The notes under the pieces were generated by a model, which worked only from the letters and a program-made list of their open reading frames with translations, made no database searches and was not told the origin of the DNA. This document shows positions 50,298 through 58,989 of a DNA stretch of 64,000 nucleotides, in pieces. Each line of letters begins with the position of its first letter. Position 1 is the first letter of the stretch. The stretch comes from J051 sp040289295. Lineage in GTDB: Bacteria > Armatimonadota > Fimbriimonadia > Fimbriimonadales > ATM1. The position numbers and the translations under genes were made by a program. The DNA is taken from the NCBI GenBank assembly GCA_040289295.1, contig PSLA01000001.1, forward strand, positions 62,001 to 126,000. Reading direction: 5' to 3'.

Positions 50298-51551
50298 TCA
50301 GCGCATGGCGGCGGTGGGGACTCGCTCTTTCAGCAGCGCAAGGGCTCGCTGGAGTTGCACGTCCGTCTCGAGCTTGCCCTGCTCCGCGCCGATCGGATTC
50401 TTGACGACGACGTCCGGCTCAAGGCGCCCGCGAACCACGTCCCCCCAGTCGTTCTCCACCCGCTGTACCGACTCGCCGCTGGGCAAATAGTATCGACCGA
50501 TGGTTATCTTGAGTTGCGCGCCATCAGGAAGATGATAAACGGACTGAACCGACCCCTTCCCGTAGGTTGCCTCGCCCACTATCACTGCGCGATGATGGTC
50601 GCGAAGCGCTCCGGCGAAGATCTCAGCTGCGCTCGCAGATCCCTCGTTCACCAGAATCACAATCGGGTAGCTGCGCCCCTGGTCGAGCCCTGTCGGCGCG
50701 TAGAATGGCATTCTGCCTCCCGCACGCTGCTCCAGCGTTACGACCAGTTTGCCTGAGAGGAACCTCCCCACGAGTTCTCCGGCACGCTCCAGAAGGCCTC
50801 CAGGGTTGTCTCGCACGTCAACAATCAACCCACGCAATCCTTGTTGTTCCAGGGCATAGAGCTCGTCGTCAAACTGCGGAACGATCGTGTCGCTGAACGA
50901 CCTAAGCAGTATGTATCCGAAACCGTCGTCCAGCATCTCGCTGTACACGTCTTGTATGACGACCTTTTCTCGTTTCAAGCGATAGCGCTTCGTTTCTCCT
51001 GTCGTGGGTCGCAGCACATCCAAGGTGACGTATGTGCCCTCCTCCCCACGAATTTGGTCAACTGCTCCGAGGATGTCGTTCACTGCGTTGCCGTTCACCT
51101 TCACGATCACGTCCCCGGGCTTCAAGCCCGCCCTTTCCGCTGGCCCACCACGGAAGACACGCGCAATGAGGGCACCCATCTCGTGCTGGCCTAACTCCGC
51201 TCCTATACCACCACTTCCCACGAAACGTCCTTGAGTACGCTCATCCAGGCGGGTTGCGAGATCGGGCGGAACGAACGAAGTGTGTGGATCGCCGAGCGCT
51301 TCCAACATCCCCTGCGCGGCGGCGTAGGTCAATTTATCGCGAGACACGTCATCGAAGTACGCCGCCTCGATTTGGCTCAGCGCGCTTGAGAATTGAGCCG
51401 CAGGTCTGACGCCGGCGTTCTCCGAACCGCCAAAGATTGTCGAGCTCAGCGCGCCGAGGTCAGGAAACGCGCCGTTCGCGATATCCCTTGCACCAAACCC
51501 GGCGACCAAGCCGAGCACCAAAAACGCGAACCCTGCGAGGAAAGTCTTCAC
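50298..51551 (-). CDS. S41 C-terminal processing peptidase (CtpA-like), active
   Basis: A periplasmic serine protease of 417 residues: signal/anchor (1-25), N-terminal helical region, PDZ domain (GIGAELGQ, GGPAERAGLKPGDVIVKVNGNAV) and S41 protease core. Catalytic Ser307 in NEGSASAAEIF and Lys332 in GEATYGKGSVQ are both present with the usual 25-residue spacing. ATG 51551 overlaps the stop of the inactive paralogue (ATGA), so both are made together. Likely role: quality control or processing of cell-envelope proteins. Confidence 0.95.
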   Translation of the reverse strand: MKTFLAGFAFLVLGLVAGFGARDIANGAFPDLGALSSTIFGGSENAGVRPAAQFSSALSQIEAAYFDDVSRDKLTYAAAQGMLEALGDPHTSFVPPDLATRLDERTQGRFVGSGGIGAELGQHEMGALIARVFRGGPAERAGLKPGDVIVKVNGNAVNDILGAVDQIRGEEGTYVTLDVLRPTTGETKRYRLKREKVVIQDVYSEMLDDGFGYILLRSFSDTIVPQFDDELYALEQQGLRGLIVDVRDNPGGLLERAGELVGRFLSGKLVVTLEQRAGGRMPFYAPTGLDQGRSYPIVILVNEGSASAAEIFAGALRDHHRAVIVGEATYGKGSVQSVYHLPDGAQLKITIGRYYLPSGESVQRVENDWGDVVRGRLEPDVVVKNPIGAEQGKLETDVQLQRALALLKERVPTAAMR

Positions 51552-52831
51552 GGTCGTTGCTCGGCGTCATCGCCCCCGGCGGGCCGGAGCACGTATCCGT
51601 TCCTCAACAGAGGATTCTTCTCGGCGTCGAGGAACACGCCGCGTGTAACGGTGTAGCCTGCGCCGCTGGGCAGCTCATAGGATGCCACCTGAATGCCCAA
51701 ACCCAACGTCTGCTCTCCGCTAACGGTTACCCCCGCGGCCTTCGATGCTGCGACGAACATCTCCGCCTCTCGCGCCGTGGTTCGGTCAGCGATGACGGAC
51801 AGTTGCGGCAAGGGTGAATCATTCGCCGGCGTCCTGAACGGTTTTGGCGGCTCGGTTGGCCTCCGCCGGACGTACAGCGTCTGGGGAGGAATCAGCACAC
51901 CCAGCGCGCCCAGCACGTCATCCTGCGCTCCGCCGGCGTTGTTGCGGACGTCGAGCGTGATCCTCTCCTTTCCCTGGAGGAGCCTCTTGAGTCGCTCGGC
52001 GGCGCCCTTCGGAAACGTGCGAATGCGGATGGTATCCCCCCTCAACTCTATGGGCTCAAACGTCGTCACTCGTCGCACAAGGCGATGGGTGCTCTCCTTG
52101 CCGTCCCGCAGCGTGGTCACTTCAACGGTACCACGGTTTTCGGCGACCAGTTCGTGCATCGCCTTATCCCAGAAGATCATCTTCTCCACTCGCTCGTAGA
52201 GGGCGTCGAGGCGTTTCCGAAACTCTTCTTGGGTGATTTTGCCCTCGTCCCGTTGTCGGTGGAGCAATTCCCACAACGGTCGAAGGCTACGGCTTCCGAC
52301 CCAATGCCCATTCACAAACTCAATCCAGTCTCCGGGGCGAATGCCGGCTTCAGCCGCCGGGCTTCCGTCGGCAACGCCGATCACGACGAGCGGATAGATC
52401 GTCTCGTTGTTCCTCTGCATCCTAACGAGTTGCAAAAGGACGCCGATGCCGTGCGCCTTGCCCTGGTAGTAGTCGCGAACAGCCTTCCACAGGGCAGGCT
52501 TGTAGAAGTCGGTGCCCGTCGTGTTCAGCTGTTCGATCATCCCCTTCACTGCACCGTCGGCGAGCGGGGTTTCGTCCTGCACTGGTTCCACAAAGTGTCG
52601 CAGCACGATACGCCGGACGTTCTCGAAGTACTCGGTGACTGGGCGCCCGTCGGCGAGCAGCATTTTTCGGTCGGCTTCAGCGAGGGCGCCACGCATCGCC
52701 TTCGGAATTGCAGTTCTGTCGCCCCTCTCGTAGCTGGTGCGTAGCCCACCACCGGCGATTAGCCCCAGCGCGAGGCTGCCGGCTACCCAGCACACAGCCC
52801 AGAAGCGCTTACGGTCGTCGTTCACTCTCAT
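51548..52831 (-). CDS. S41-family pseudoprotease (catalytic Ser and Lys lost)
   Basis: A 427-residue paralogue with the same layout: N-terminal membrane anchor (FWAVCWVAGSLALGLIAGGG), helical region, PDZ (GVADGSPAAEAGIRPGDWIEFVNG) and S41 core (ITLDVRNNAGGAQDDVLG). The nucleophile region reads DRTTAREAEMF instead of NEGSASAAEIF (Arg354 at the Ser position), and GEQTLGLG replaces GEATYGKG (Leu378 at the Lys position). It should be unable to cleave by the S41 mechanism and may be a regulatory partner of the active enzyme. I chose ATG 52831, which overlaps the rpiB stop (ATGA). Confidence 0.9.
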   Translation of the reverse strand: MRVNDDRKRFWAVCWVAGSLALGLIAGGGLRTSYERGDRTAIPKAMRGALAEADRKMLLADGRPVTEYFENVRRIVLRHFVEPVQDETPLADGAVKGMIEQLNTTGTDFYKPALWKAVRDYYQGKAHGIGVLLQLVRMQRNNETIYPLVVIGVADGSPAAEAGIRPGDWIEFVNGHWVGSRSLRPLWELLHRQRDEGKITQEEFRKRLDALYERVEKMIFWDKAMHELVAENRGTVEVTTLRDGKESTHRLVRRVTTFEPIELRGDTIRIRTFPKGAAERLKRLLQGKERITLDVRNNAGGAQDDVLGALGVLIPPQTLYVRRRPTEPPKPFRTPANDSPLPQLSVIADRTTAREAEMFVAASKAAGVTVSGEQTLGLGIQVASYELPSGAGYTVTRGVFLDAEKNPLLRNGYVLRPAGGDDAEQRP

Positions 52832-53298
52832 CCACAGCAGGGCGCTTTCGAAGGCTCGCACCCATCGAGCATGTCAATCTTACCAACACGTCGCACATGA
52901 CGCTCCTGGTCGCTTGCCGGCGTTTCGAGGAACGACTGAAGAATCCTCATCGCGAGGTCCGGCTCGATGAGCCTTGCTCCCACACACAAGATGTTGGCGT
53001 GATTGTGTTCGCGAGCGAGTTTTGCGGAGTCCTCGCTCCAGCAGGTCGCGGCACGGATGCCTTTGAACTTATTCGCGGTCATCGCCATTCCAATACCGGT
53101 TCCGCACACGAGGATGCCCATATCCGCTTCGCCGCGTTGCACGCGCATCGCAACTTCTGCGGCTGCATCGGGGTAGTCATATGCGGTTTCGTCCGTCGCG
53201 CCAACCTCACTAACGGCGTGGCCATGGTCAACGAGGTGCGCAGCAAAGATTCGCCGCAACGCGAAGCCCGCGTGATCCGATCCAAGAACAATCGTCAT
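52828..53298 (-). CDS. rpiB: Ribose-5-phosphate isomerase B
   Basis: Interconverts ribose-5-phosphate and ribulose-5-phosphate. The 156-residue protein has the RpiB/LacAB fold motifs: VLGSDHAGFALR, YDYPDAAAEVA, the catalytic region GILVCGTGIGMAMTANKFKGIRAATC and REHNHANILCVGARLI. It is sandwiched by ATGA overlaps between the HEAT/HExxH gene upstream and the S41 pseudoprotease downstream, an unusual setting for a housekeeping enzyme. The C-terminal CEPSKAPCCG tail is extra. Confidence 0.95.
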   Translation of the reverse strand: MTIVLGSDHAGFALRRIFAAHLVDHGHAVSEVGATDETAYDYPDAAAEVAMRVQRGEADMGILVCGTGIGMAMTANKFKGIRAATCWSEDSAKLAREHNHANILCVGARLIEPDLAMRILQSFLETPASDQERHVRRVGKIDMLDGCEPSKAPCCG

Positions 53299-56200
53299 CG
53301 GTTTACCAACTCCTTTGCAATACGCCTTATCGAGTCGTTGCGATGCATCGAAAGACGCTCCAGCATGGCGCGCGGCAACGTGATTCGCCCTTCTCGCGCC
53401 TGCATCAGGAGCGGCTCCAGCACCACATCGTACTCTTCTGACATTAGCGTGGTCATCTCCTCGAAGGAGCGTTGACCTGGTATTTTGAACAGACTTTTGA
53501 GCGCAGCGGCTCGAACGAACGGGTTCTCGTCCGACAGCAGCGCCACCAACTGCTGGACGTGTTCAGCACGCGGATCGTTCCCCATGGATTCTGCGATGAT
53601 CCGGCGCACTTCCGCCATTTTGCTCTTCAGCCCCGCGTAGCCACGCGACCGCATCACCGGATCATCCGAGCGAATCAAAGCGGCGTAACAATAAGCCTGC
53701 ACGACGGCGGATAGGTCGTTAACGCTTCCCCACTCCATGCGTCGATCCACAGGATCAATGTTCACGTCTGCGTTCCGCGCCACCTCTAATCGCACCATCG
53801 GGTCGACCTCTTGGAGAAACACCATCATCGCGCGTTGAGCGTTCTCGGTTCCCAGCTCAGCCAATGCGCGAACGGCCTCCCTGCGCACGAGCCAACTCCG
53901 CTTCGCATAGAGGATGGTGATGTCCGCAATAACTTCATCCACGCGCGCACGAGCAAGCATTCGGGCTGCCTCTGCTGCGGCGTCCTCATAGAAGCGGCTC
54001 TGTCGCACGAGCGCCTTCAGAGTGTCGCGCGCATCGTCACCGACCTGGTTGTACAGGGCGCGAACCATCGCCACGCCAACGTCCTGATCCGGCTCGGTGA
54101 GGACCTGACCGCGAAGAGGCTCCGCCGCTGCAGGATAGTGCACCCTGGTGAAGTAGAGCGCCGCATTCAGGCGAACGATTGGCGCAGGATCTGCAAGCAG
54201 CGCAGCGACTGCCGCCGCGTTCTCCTCGCCCGCGCCAGCTATCGCCCTTGCCCGTTCGCGCGGCTCGAGCGAAACAAACGATCCCACCGGATTCAACTCC
54301 TCGTCGTTGTCCTCAATCGCAGGCACGTCGCGCGGCGCCGTTCGCACGATCCGGAACTCGTCCACGAAGTACTGAATCTTATCGAGGTCGTGATGCTGGT
54401 TGCTGCTGAACTCGCGGGTGTCACCGATCGCAATGTCTCGGACGATGAACTGCCGCTCGCCGAACGCCGCCTTCAGCGCCTCGCGCAGGTTGATGACAAT
54501 GCGCTGCCACGTGCCGTTCGGCACGAACTTCGCACGCGGGAGCTCGGTTGCCTCTCCCCACTGAGCAAGGTATCGCCCCGTCAGCATCACCACCGCCCGT
54601 AGGCCATCGTCAAGCGTAACCGAGACCCCGCAATTCCGAGTAGCGGTCGTCTTGAAATAGAAGTCCAGGTAGGGATACGCGGAGACGTCGTAGCCACCGA
54701 AGGTAGGGTCCGGATGACCGCTGGATAAGCGCTTTCCGAAGAGCGTGACCCTGCCCCAGTGCGAGCCCCCGCTGTCCGTTATCGCGAGGCACTTGCCCGA
54801 CACACCGCCGGGAGCAGTCTCGACGGTCCAGCCGCCCTGGTCGGCGCGCTGCTCAGCGGCAAAGCCGATATCAGAGTCGTACGTGTCCTCAACCAGCGCC
54901 TCCGCGTTTTCTAAACGGAAGGACATTCGTACCGTGCCCGCGGGCTTGCCGCCCATCGCCAGGTCAAACGCAACCTCGTACGTGCCGGCGCGCACACCGT
55001 CTGCAGCGGTCAAATTTACCGTTACCGTCTTCTGCTCGAGTTGTTGCAGAAACACCTCCTTCGGCGCGCTCACAGACCATCCCTCGGGCGCTGAAGCGTG
55101 TAATTGCACTGAATCGCCTTCCGCCCACGAACGAAGATTCAGCCTCAACTCCGCCCACCCGGCGGTGATTCGCGGTCCGCCGACCACCTCCGCGCGGGCT
55201 TCGACGGGCGGCCGCACTCGCACCACGAGCGGTCGCTCGCTCCGGGAGCCGTCGTCGCCGACGGCTTGCATCAGCAGAATGTGCGTCCCGACAGAGCGCG
55301 TGACCGCACTCCAATCCGTTATCGGTCGCCTGGAGAGGTCGGTAACCACCATTCTCGGTGCACCCACCGGGGAAGCGCCTATCGATGCGCCAAGCAGCAC
55401 GTCGCCGGGTGTCGCGATCGAGAATTCAGCGCCCTTCGCGCCGAGACGCAAAGCGTTCAGCTCGGCGGTGGTCTTTGGCAAAGACGCCTCGAACACCACC
55501 ATGAACTTATCCTCCACGTTCATGTAGCCCAACACCTCAGCGTCCAGGGAATCCAGAACGAAATCCGCCATGTCGAAGCGAACAAAGCAAATGTCCTTGC
55601 CATGTACGCGAAGTCGAGCCATGCACTCTCGGGAGAAGTTCAGCTGGTTGTTCAGAAACGCTTCTTCCGCATCCACCGACGTCAGAACCGCAGACTCGAT
55701 CTGACCGTCCGGAACAAAGAGCACCTGGCTCGCGCCAGTCCGCACGGTCACCCCCATCCCCAACAATCGCCCGATGTCCTCCGGCGTCATGAACGGTAGC
55801 TTCGCCCACGGGTCATCCCTCACCGATGCCCAGGAGTATCGCACCCCGGAGAACGGTCGCGTCTGCTTGATGACCGCGCCGAAATCCGGGTCTTCGCGGT
55901 TCGACATCTTCGACCACATACCGGGGCGCACCGACCAAAGCATCAGGTCGCGAAGCCACGCGAACCAACCGGTATATCCCGCTTGATCGGTTGTGTATCC
56001 GTTTTGCTCCGCCGAGTGAAGGTGCGGGAGGGCGGCGTTCGGGTAACCACCGTAGCCCCACCGACTGTAAGTGTCCTCCACCTGGTGAAACCACTCGTGC
56101 ACCATCGCCTCTGTGTGACCTATGCGCACACCCCCCTCACGCCCACTCGACACGATGACGAATGATTGCGTGGCGTTGTTGGTGCGGCCGGCGGTTCCAC

Positions 56201-56894
56201 CAAAACTGAAGGAGTCAATTGGGCCAGGCAAGTACATGTACAGAATGGAGTCGAAGTCGCCAGGGTTGAACCTGCCTCGGAGGTACTCCTCGCCCGCCAC
56301 CCGCGGGTCAAGCGCCCACACCTCGCCCGCCCTGTAAGCGCCGCGCACCGGCTCCTCTTCAAGTGATGCGGTGATCTGGATGTCCACGGCCCCTCGCGTA
56401 AACGCCTCGACCGCAGCCTCGAAACGCGCGAAAGTTTCTAGAGCAAATTGGATTTCGGGAGCTGCCATCACGGTCCGCTGCTGGCTGGCCACACCGTCCA
56501 CGTCAGTGAACGTAACGTTGAGCCTCAGGAACAGCACAGCCTTCACCTTCCAAACACGCGCGCGTCCCGCGGCGATCCGCTGCTGCGCCTCTTCGTACAG
56601 GGCGCGGAACTCCTCCCAGCCGCCACTGCCGCGCACTAGCCGCTCTGGATTGCCCCACTCATTCAGCAGAACGCGCCAGCCGTTCCACTCTACATATGGC
56701 TGCGAAGACGAGACCGGAACCGGGCTCTCACGAGGGAAACGGATCGGCACCACACGCTCCGGCACCTGGCGCGCGTCGGGGTCAACCTGACCGAAAAACG
56801 TCTTCTCGCCAAGCGTGACCCACTCGTCCTCCTGCGGCATTGAGGGCGCGGCAGGCAACCCCCACAGCAGCGTCAATCCGATGAGACAGTTCAT
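53295..56894 (-). CDS. Large secreted protein with HExxH motif, carbohydrate-binding-like domain and HEAT repeats
   Basis: 1199 residues with a signal peptide (1-20). An N-terminal zincin-like region contains HTEAMVHEWFHQVEDTY; HEWFH (266-270) is a candidate zinc/protease motif. Residues about 620-700 look like an Ig-like/NPCBM-associated domain (APEGWSVSAPKEVFLQQ, VTVNLTAADGVRAGTYEVAF). About 710-880 resembles a CBM11-like beta sandwich (GGYDVSAYPYLDFYFKTT, GTWQRIVINLREAL). From about 910 to the end come HEAT repeats (LADPAPIVRLNAALYFTRV, SWLVRREAVRALAELG, NPFVRAAALKSLFKI). GAGG lies 5 nt before ATG 56894. It is coupled to rpiB by ATGA. Overall function unknown. Confidence 0.78.
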   Translation of the reverse strand: MNCLIGLTLLWGLPAAPSMPQEDEWVTLGEKTFFGQVDPDARQVPERVVPIRFPRESPVPVSSSQPYVEWNGWRVLLNEWGNPERLVRGSGGWEEFRALYEEAQQRIAAGRARVWKVKAVLFLRLNVTFTDVDGVASQQRTVMAAPEIQFALETFARFEAAVEAFTRGAVDIQITASLEEEPVRGAYRAGEVWALDPRVAGEEYLRGRFNPGDFDSILYMYLPGPIDSFSFGGTAGRTNNATQSFVIVSSGREGGVRIGHTEAMVHEWFHQVEDTYSRWGYGGYPNAALPHLHSAEQNGYTTDQAGYTGWFAWLRDLMLWSVRPGMWSKMSNREDPDFGAVIKQTRPFSGVRYSWASVRDDPWAKLPFMTPEDIGRLLGMGVTVRTGASQVLFVPDGQIESAVLTSVDAEEAFLNNQLNFSRECMARLRVHGKDICFVRFDMADFVLDSLDAEVLGYMNVEDKFMVVFEASLPKTTAELNALRLGAKGAEFSIATPGDVLLGASIGASPVGAPRMVVTDLSRRPITDWSAVTRSVGTHILLMQAVGDDGSRSERPLVVRVRPPVEARAEVVGGPRITAGWAELRLNLRSWAEGDSVQLHASAPEGWSVSAPKEVFLQQLEQKTVTVNLTAADGVRAGTYEVAFDLAMGGKPAGTVRMSFRLENAEALVEDTYDSDIGFAAEQRADQGGWTVETAPGGVSGKCLAITDSGGSHWGRVTLFGKRLSSGHPDPTFGGYDVSAYPYLDFYFKTTATRNCGVSVTLDDGLRAVVMLTGRYLAQWGEATELPRAKFVPNGTWQRIVINLREALKAAFGERQFIVRDIAIGDTREFSSNQHHDLDKIQYFVDEFRIVRTAPRDVPAIEDNDEELNPVGSFVSLEPRERARAIAGAGEENAAAVAALLADPAPIVRLNAALYFTRVHYPAAAEPLRGQVLTEPDQDVGVAMVRALYNQVGDDARDTLKALVRQSRFYEDAAAEAARMLARARVDEVIADITILYAKRSWLVRREAVRALAELGTENAQRAMMVFLQEVDPMVRLEVARNADVNIDPVDRRMEWGSVNDLSAVVQAYCYAALIRSDDPVMRSRGYAGLKSKMAEVRRIIAESMGNDPRAEHVQQLVALLSDENPFVRAAALKSLFKIPGQRSFEEMTTLMSEEYDVVLEPLLMQAREGRITLPRAMLERLSMHRNDSIRRIAKELVNR

Positions 56895-56964
56895 GAATTC
56901 CTCACCCTTTCTTTGACTCGAGACGATCCACAGGGGCAGAAGGCAGCCGAATCTGTCCGACCAA

Positions 56965-57810
56965 TCATCGCTTCGCCCGAACCCTCTTCCGAATCTCTGT
57001 CCCGAGCGCATCAAGCGCGACATCAACCCGGCCGCCTGACCTCAAAAGCACGTCCGGATTGATACCCACAATCGAGTTTGTCGTGCCCGCCTCCGTCGAG
57101 TCCCAAGGGACGCCCGTGAGCTCGTTCGGATCTCCCGCCACTATGATGATTTGCGGATCCCACGCAAGGACCTGGTCCGGAGAGACCTGCTCGAACCGAG
57201 GCGAGTCCGGCCCGAGCGGCTGGGCGCCCGCTGCCCGCAGTAAGTCCGCCTGGAACGTTCCCAGCCCGGCAACCCGAGGCTGCTGCCCGTTCATGACGAC
57301 AATAGCTGTTGGCTTGGGATCAAGGGGGTCCGAGCGCCACATCGCCTCAACCTGCTCGACGTCGCCGATGCGCTTCGACGCGGTGCGCTGCCGCAGGAAG
57401 CCGGACGCGAGATCATAGACGGCACGCTTCCACTCCTCCAGCGAATGGATATCGACAACCTTCACCTCCGCTCCGATACGGCGCAGCTTCTCCTCCCAAG
57501 CCGGGTTCATCACCGAAGAGTCCGCAACGATTAAGTCCGGTTGTAGGTTCGCGATCCGCTCGAAATCCGGCTCTGGGTTGGCGACGATCGTTGTGTTCCG
57601 CACGGATGACGGCACCGTGCAGAACGCGGTTCTGCCGAGCAAGTACGACTCGCAATCTATCAGCCCGATTAGTTCGGTTGTGCTCGGACTGAGTGACACC
57701 ACACGGGAATAGATTCGGTCGGGCAGGTCGTCGCTCGAGATGCGCGGCGGCTCGCAGCCTGCCAGCGCAAGCCCGAGAGCCAAAAGAAGGCACGCTTTGG
57801 GGATTCGCAT
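56965..57810 (-). CDS. BtuF-like substrate-binding lipoprotein (cobalamin/iron-complex type)
   Basis: A 281-residue periplasmic-binding-protein-type lipoprotein (lipobox LALAGC, Cys at residue 19). VVSLSPSTTELIGLIDCESYLLGRTAFC, DFERIANLQPDLIVADSSV and WDPQIIIVAGDPNELTG match the TroA/BtuF helical-backbone fold used for vitamin B12 and siderophore uptake. No permease or ATPase is adjacent, so it would work with a transporter encoded elsewhere; the exact ligand is unknown. CAGAAT 7 nt before the ATG on the minus strand may be a -10 element. Confidence 0.85.
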   Translation of the reverse strand: MRIPKACLLLALGLALAGCEPPRISSDDLPDRIYSRVVSLSPSTTELIGLIDCESYLLGRTAFCTVPSSVRNTTIVANPEPDFERIANLQPDLIVADSSVMNPAWEEKLRRIGAEVKVVDIHSLEEWKRAVYDLASGFLRQRTASKRIGDVEQVEAMWRSDPLDPKPTAIVVMNGQQPRVAGLGTFQADLLRAAGAQPLGPDSPRFEQVSPDQVLAWDPQIIIVAGDPNELTGVPWDSTEAGTTNSIVGINPDVLLRSGGRVDVALDALGTEIRKRVRAKR

Positions 57811-57898
57811 CGCGTCTATTCTGACATGCGCCCGCCTGCGTCGTGCCGAAGCGAGCGGAACTTGGATAAACTACGGTCCAGGAACAGAGACGCTGAAC

Positions 57899-58765
57899 AT
57901 GGAAATCATTGCCGCCACCGTAGTAATCGCGCTCGCCGGTCTGTCTGGCGTCGTCCGCGCTCCTTCCGGCCTTCCGGAGTCGGGGGTTACCGTCGAAGTT
58001 GCCCCGATGGGTGCGGAGCCAGTGACCGTAGTCACTGACGCGGAAGGGCGGTTCACGCTCTCGGGCCTGCCCGACGGCGTCCACCCCGTTCGCCTACGTA
58101 AGGGTAGGACGGTCGTCGAGTTACCTGAGGTCGCGGTTCATGAAAACGCGGAAGTGCTTCTCTTCTGGAACCCCGCCCTGACTGCGGATGTACGCGGCGC
58201 TATCGTGGCCGACGCGTTCCAGACGGGCACCGAACTGCTCTCCCAAGCGCGATACGACGACGCCGCGCAAGAGTTTCTCCGAGGCTTGTGGGCCGACACC
58301 GCACAGTCGTCCCTTTGGGCATCCCTCGGCCTCGCCCACGTTGGCGCTGCTCGCCTCGAGGACGGCTTATTCGCCACGAGGATGGCTATGACGCTCTCGC
58401 CGCGGGAAGGCGCCTATCCCAACAACGTGGGCAGCATCCTGTTCAGGATGGGCCGGCACGCCGAAGCCATTGCCTACTACGAGCGAGCGGCGCAGGTCAA
58501 CCCCGGCGGTCGAGGGCTGTATCTCTTCAACATCGCAGCTTGCCAGTACGCCCTCGGCCGCGCGGAGGACGCCGTTCGCTGCTACCGAGAAGCGTCAAGC
58601 GACCCAACCATGCCGCCCTCCGGGTTCTACTACCTCGGCAGTCTCCTCGCAGCCAGGGGCGAACGTGACGAAGCGGTAGCCAGCCTCCAGCAGTATCTTC
58701 GGGTGCAGCCGTCTGGGCCGTTCGCTGAGAGTGCGCGAGTACTCATCGAGAAACTCAGCGGCTAA
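57899..58765 (+). CDS. Carboxypeptidase-regulatory-like and TPR-repeat protein
   Basis: A 288-residue exported protein: hydrophobic signal (MEIIAATVVIALAGLSG), a small beta domain of the CarboxypepD_reg type (about 18-85; SGVVRAPSGLPESGVTVEV, DAEGRFTLSGLPDG), then at least four TPR-like helical repeats (YDDAAQEFLRGLWADTAQ, GRHAEAIAYYERAAQVNPGG, GRAEDAVRCYREASSDP, GERDEAVASLQQYLRVQP). Probably a periplasmic scaffold; partner unknown. Start ATG 57899 begins the signal peptide; the frame is open upstream. A possible -10, TAAACT, lies about 27 nt upstream. Confidence 0.8.
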   Translation: MEIIAATVVIALAGLSGVVRAPSGLPESGVTVEVAPMGAEPVTVVTDAEGRFTLSGLPDGVHPVRLRKGRTVVELPEVAVHENAEVLLFWNPALTADVRGAIVADAFQTGTELLSQARYDDAAQEFLRGLWADTAQSSLWASLGLAHVGAARLEDGLFATRMAMTLSPREGAYPNNVGSILFRMGRHAEAIAYYERAAQVNPGGRGLYLFNIAACQYALGRAEDAVRCYREASSDPTMPPSGFYYLGSLLAARGERDEAVASLQQYLRVQPSGPFAESARVLIEKLSG

Positions 58766-58771
58766 ACCAAG

Positions 58772-58847
58772 TGGTGCCGCAGGCCGGAATCGAACCGGCG
58801 ACCCACGGATTTTCAGTCCGTTGCTCTACCATCTGAGCTACCGCGGC
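58772..58847 (-). tRNA. tRNA-Phe (GAA)
   Basis: A 76-nt cloverleaf including encoded CCA. Acceptor GCCGCGG pairs with CTGCGGC, D-loop AGCTCAGATGGTAGAGC, anticodon loop CTGAAAA (anticodon GAA), T-loop GGTTCGATTCC. It lies 3 bases after tRNA-Asp on the minus strand. Confidence 0.97.
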
Positions 58848-58850
58848 ACG

Positions 58851-58927
<77 letters not shown>

Positions 58928-58939
58928 GTGCGAACCGCT

Positions 58940-58969
58940 ATTATGCCGTAACCGGCTGCCGCCGCGCAA
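58940..58969 (-). promoter_or_regulatory. Promoter of the tRNA-Asp/tRNA-Phe unit
   Basis: On the minus strand: -35 TTGCGC (58964-58969), an 18-nt spacer, -10 CATAAT (58940-58945). Initiation would fall near 58933, about 6 nt before mature tRNA-Asp. Confidence 0.6.
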
Positions 58970-58989
58970 CCGGCATCGGCCTTGCTGAC

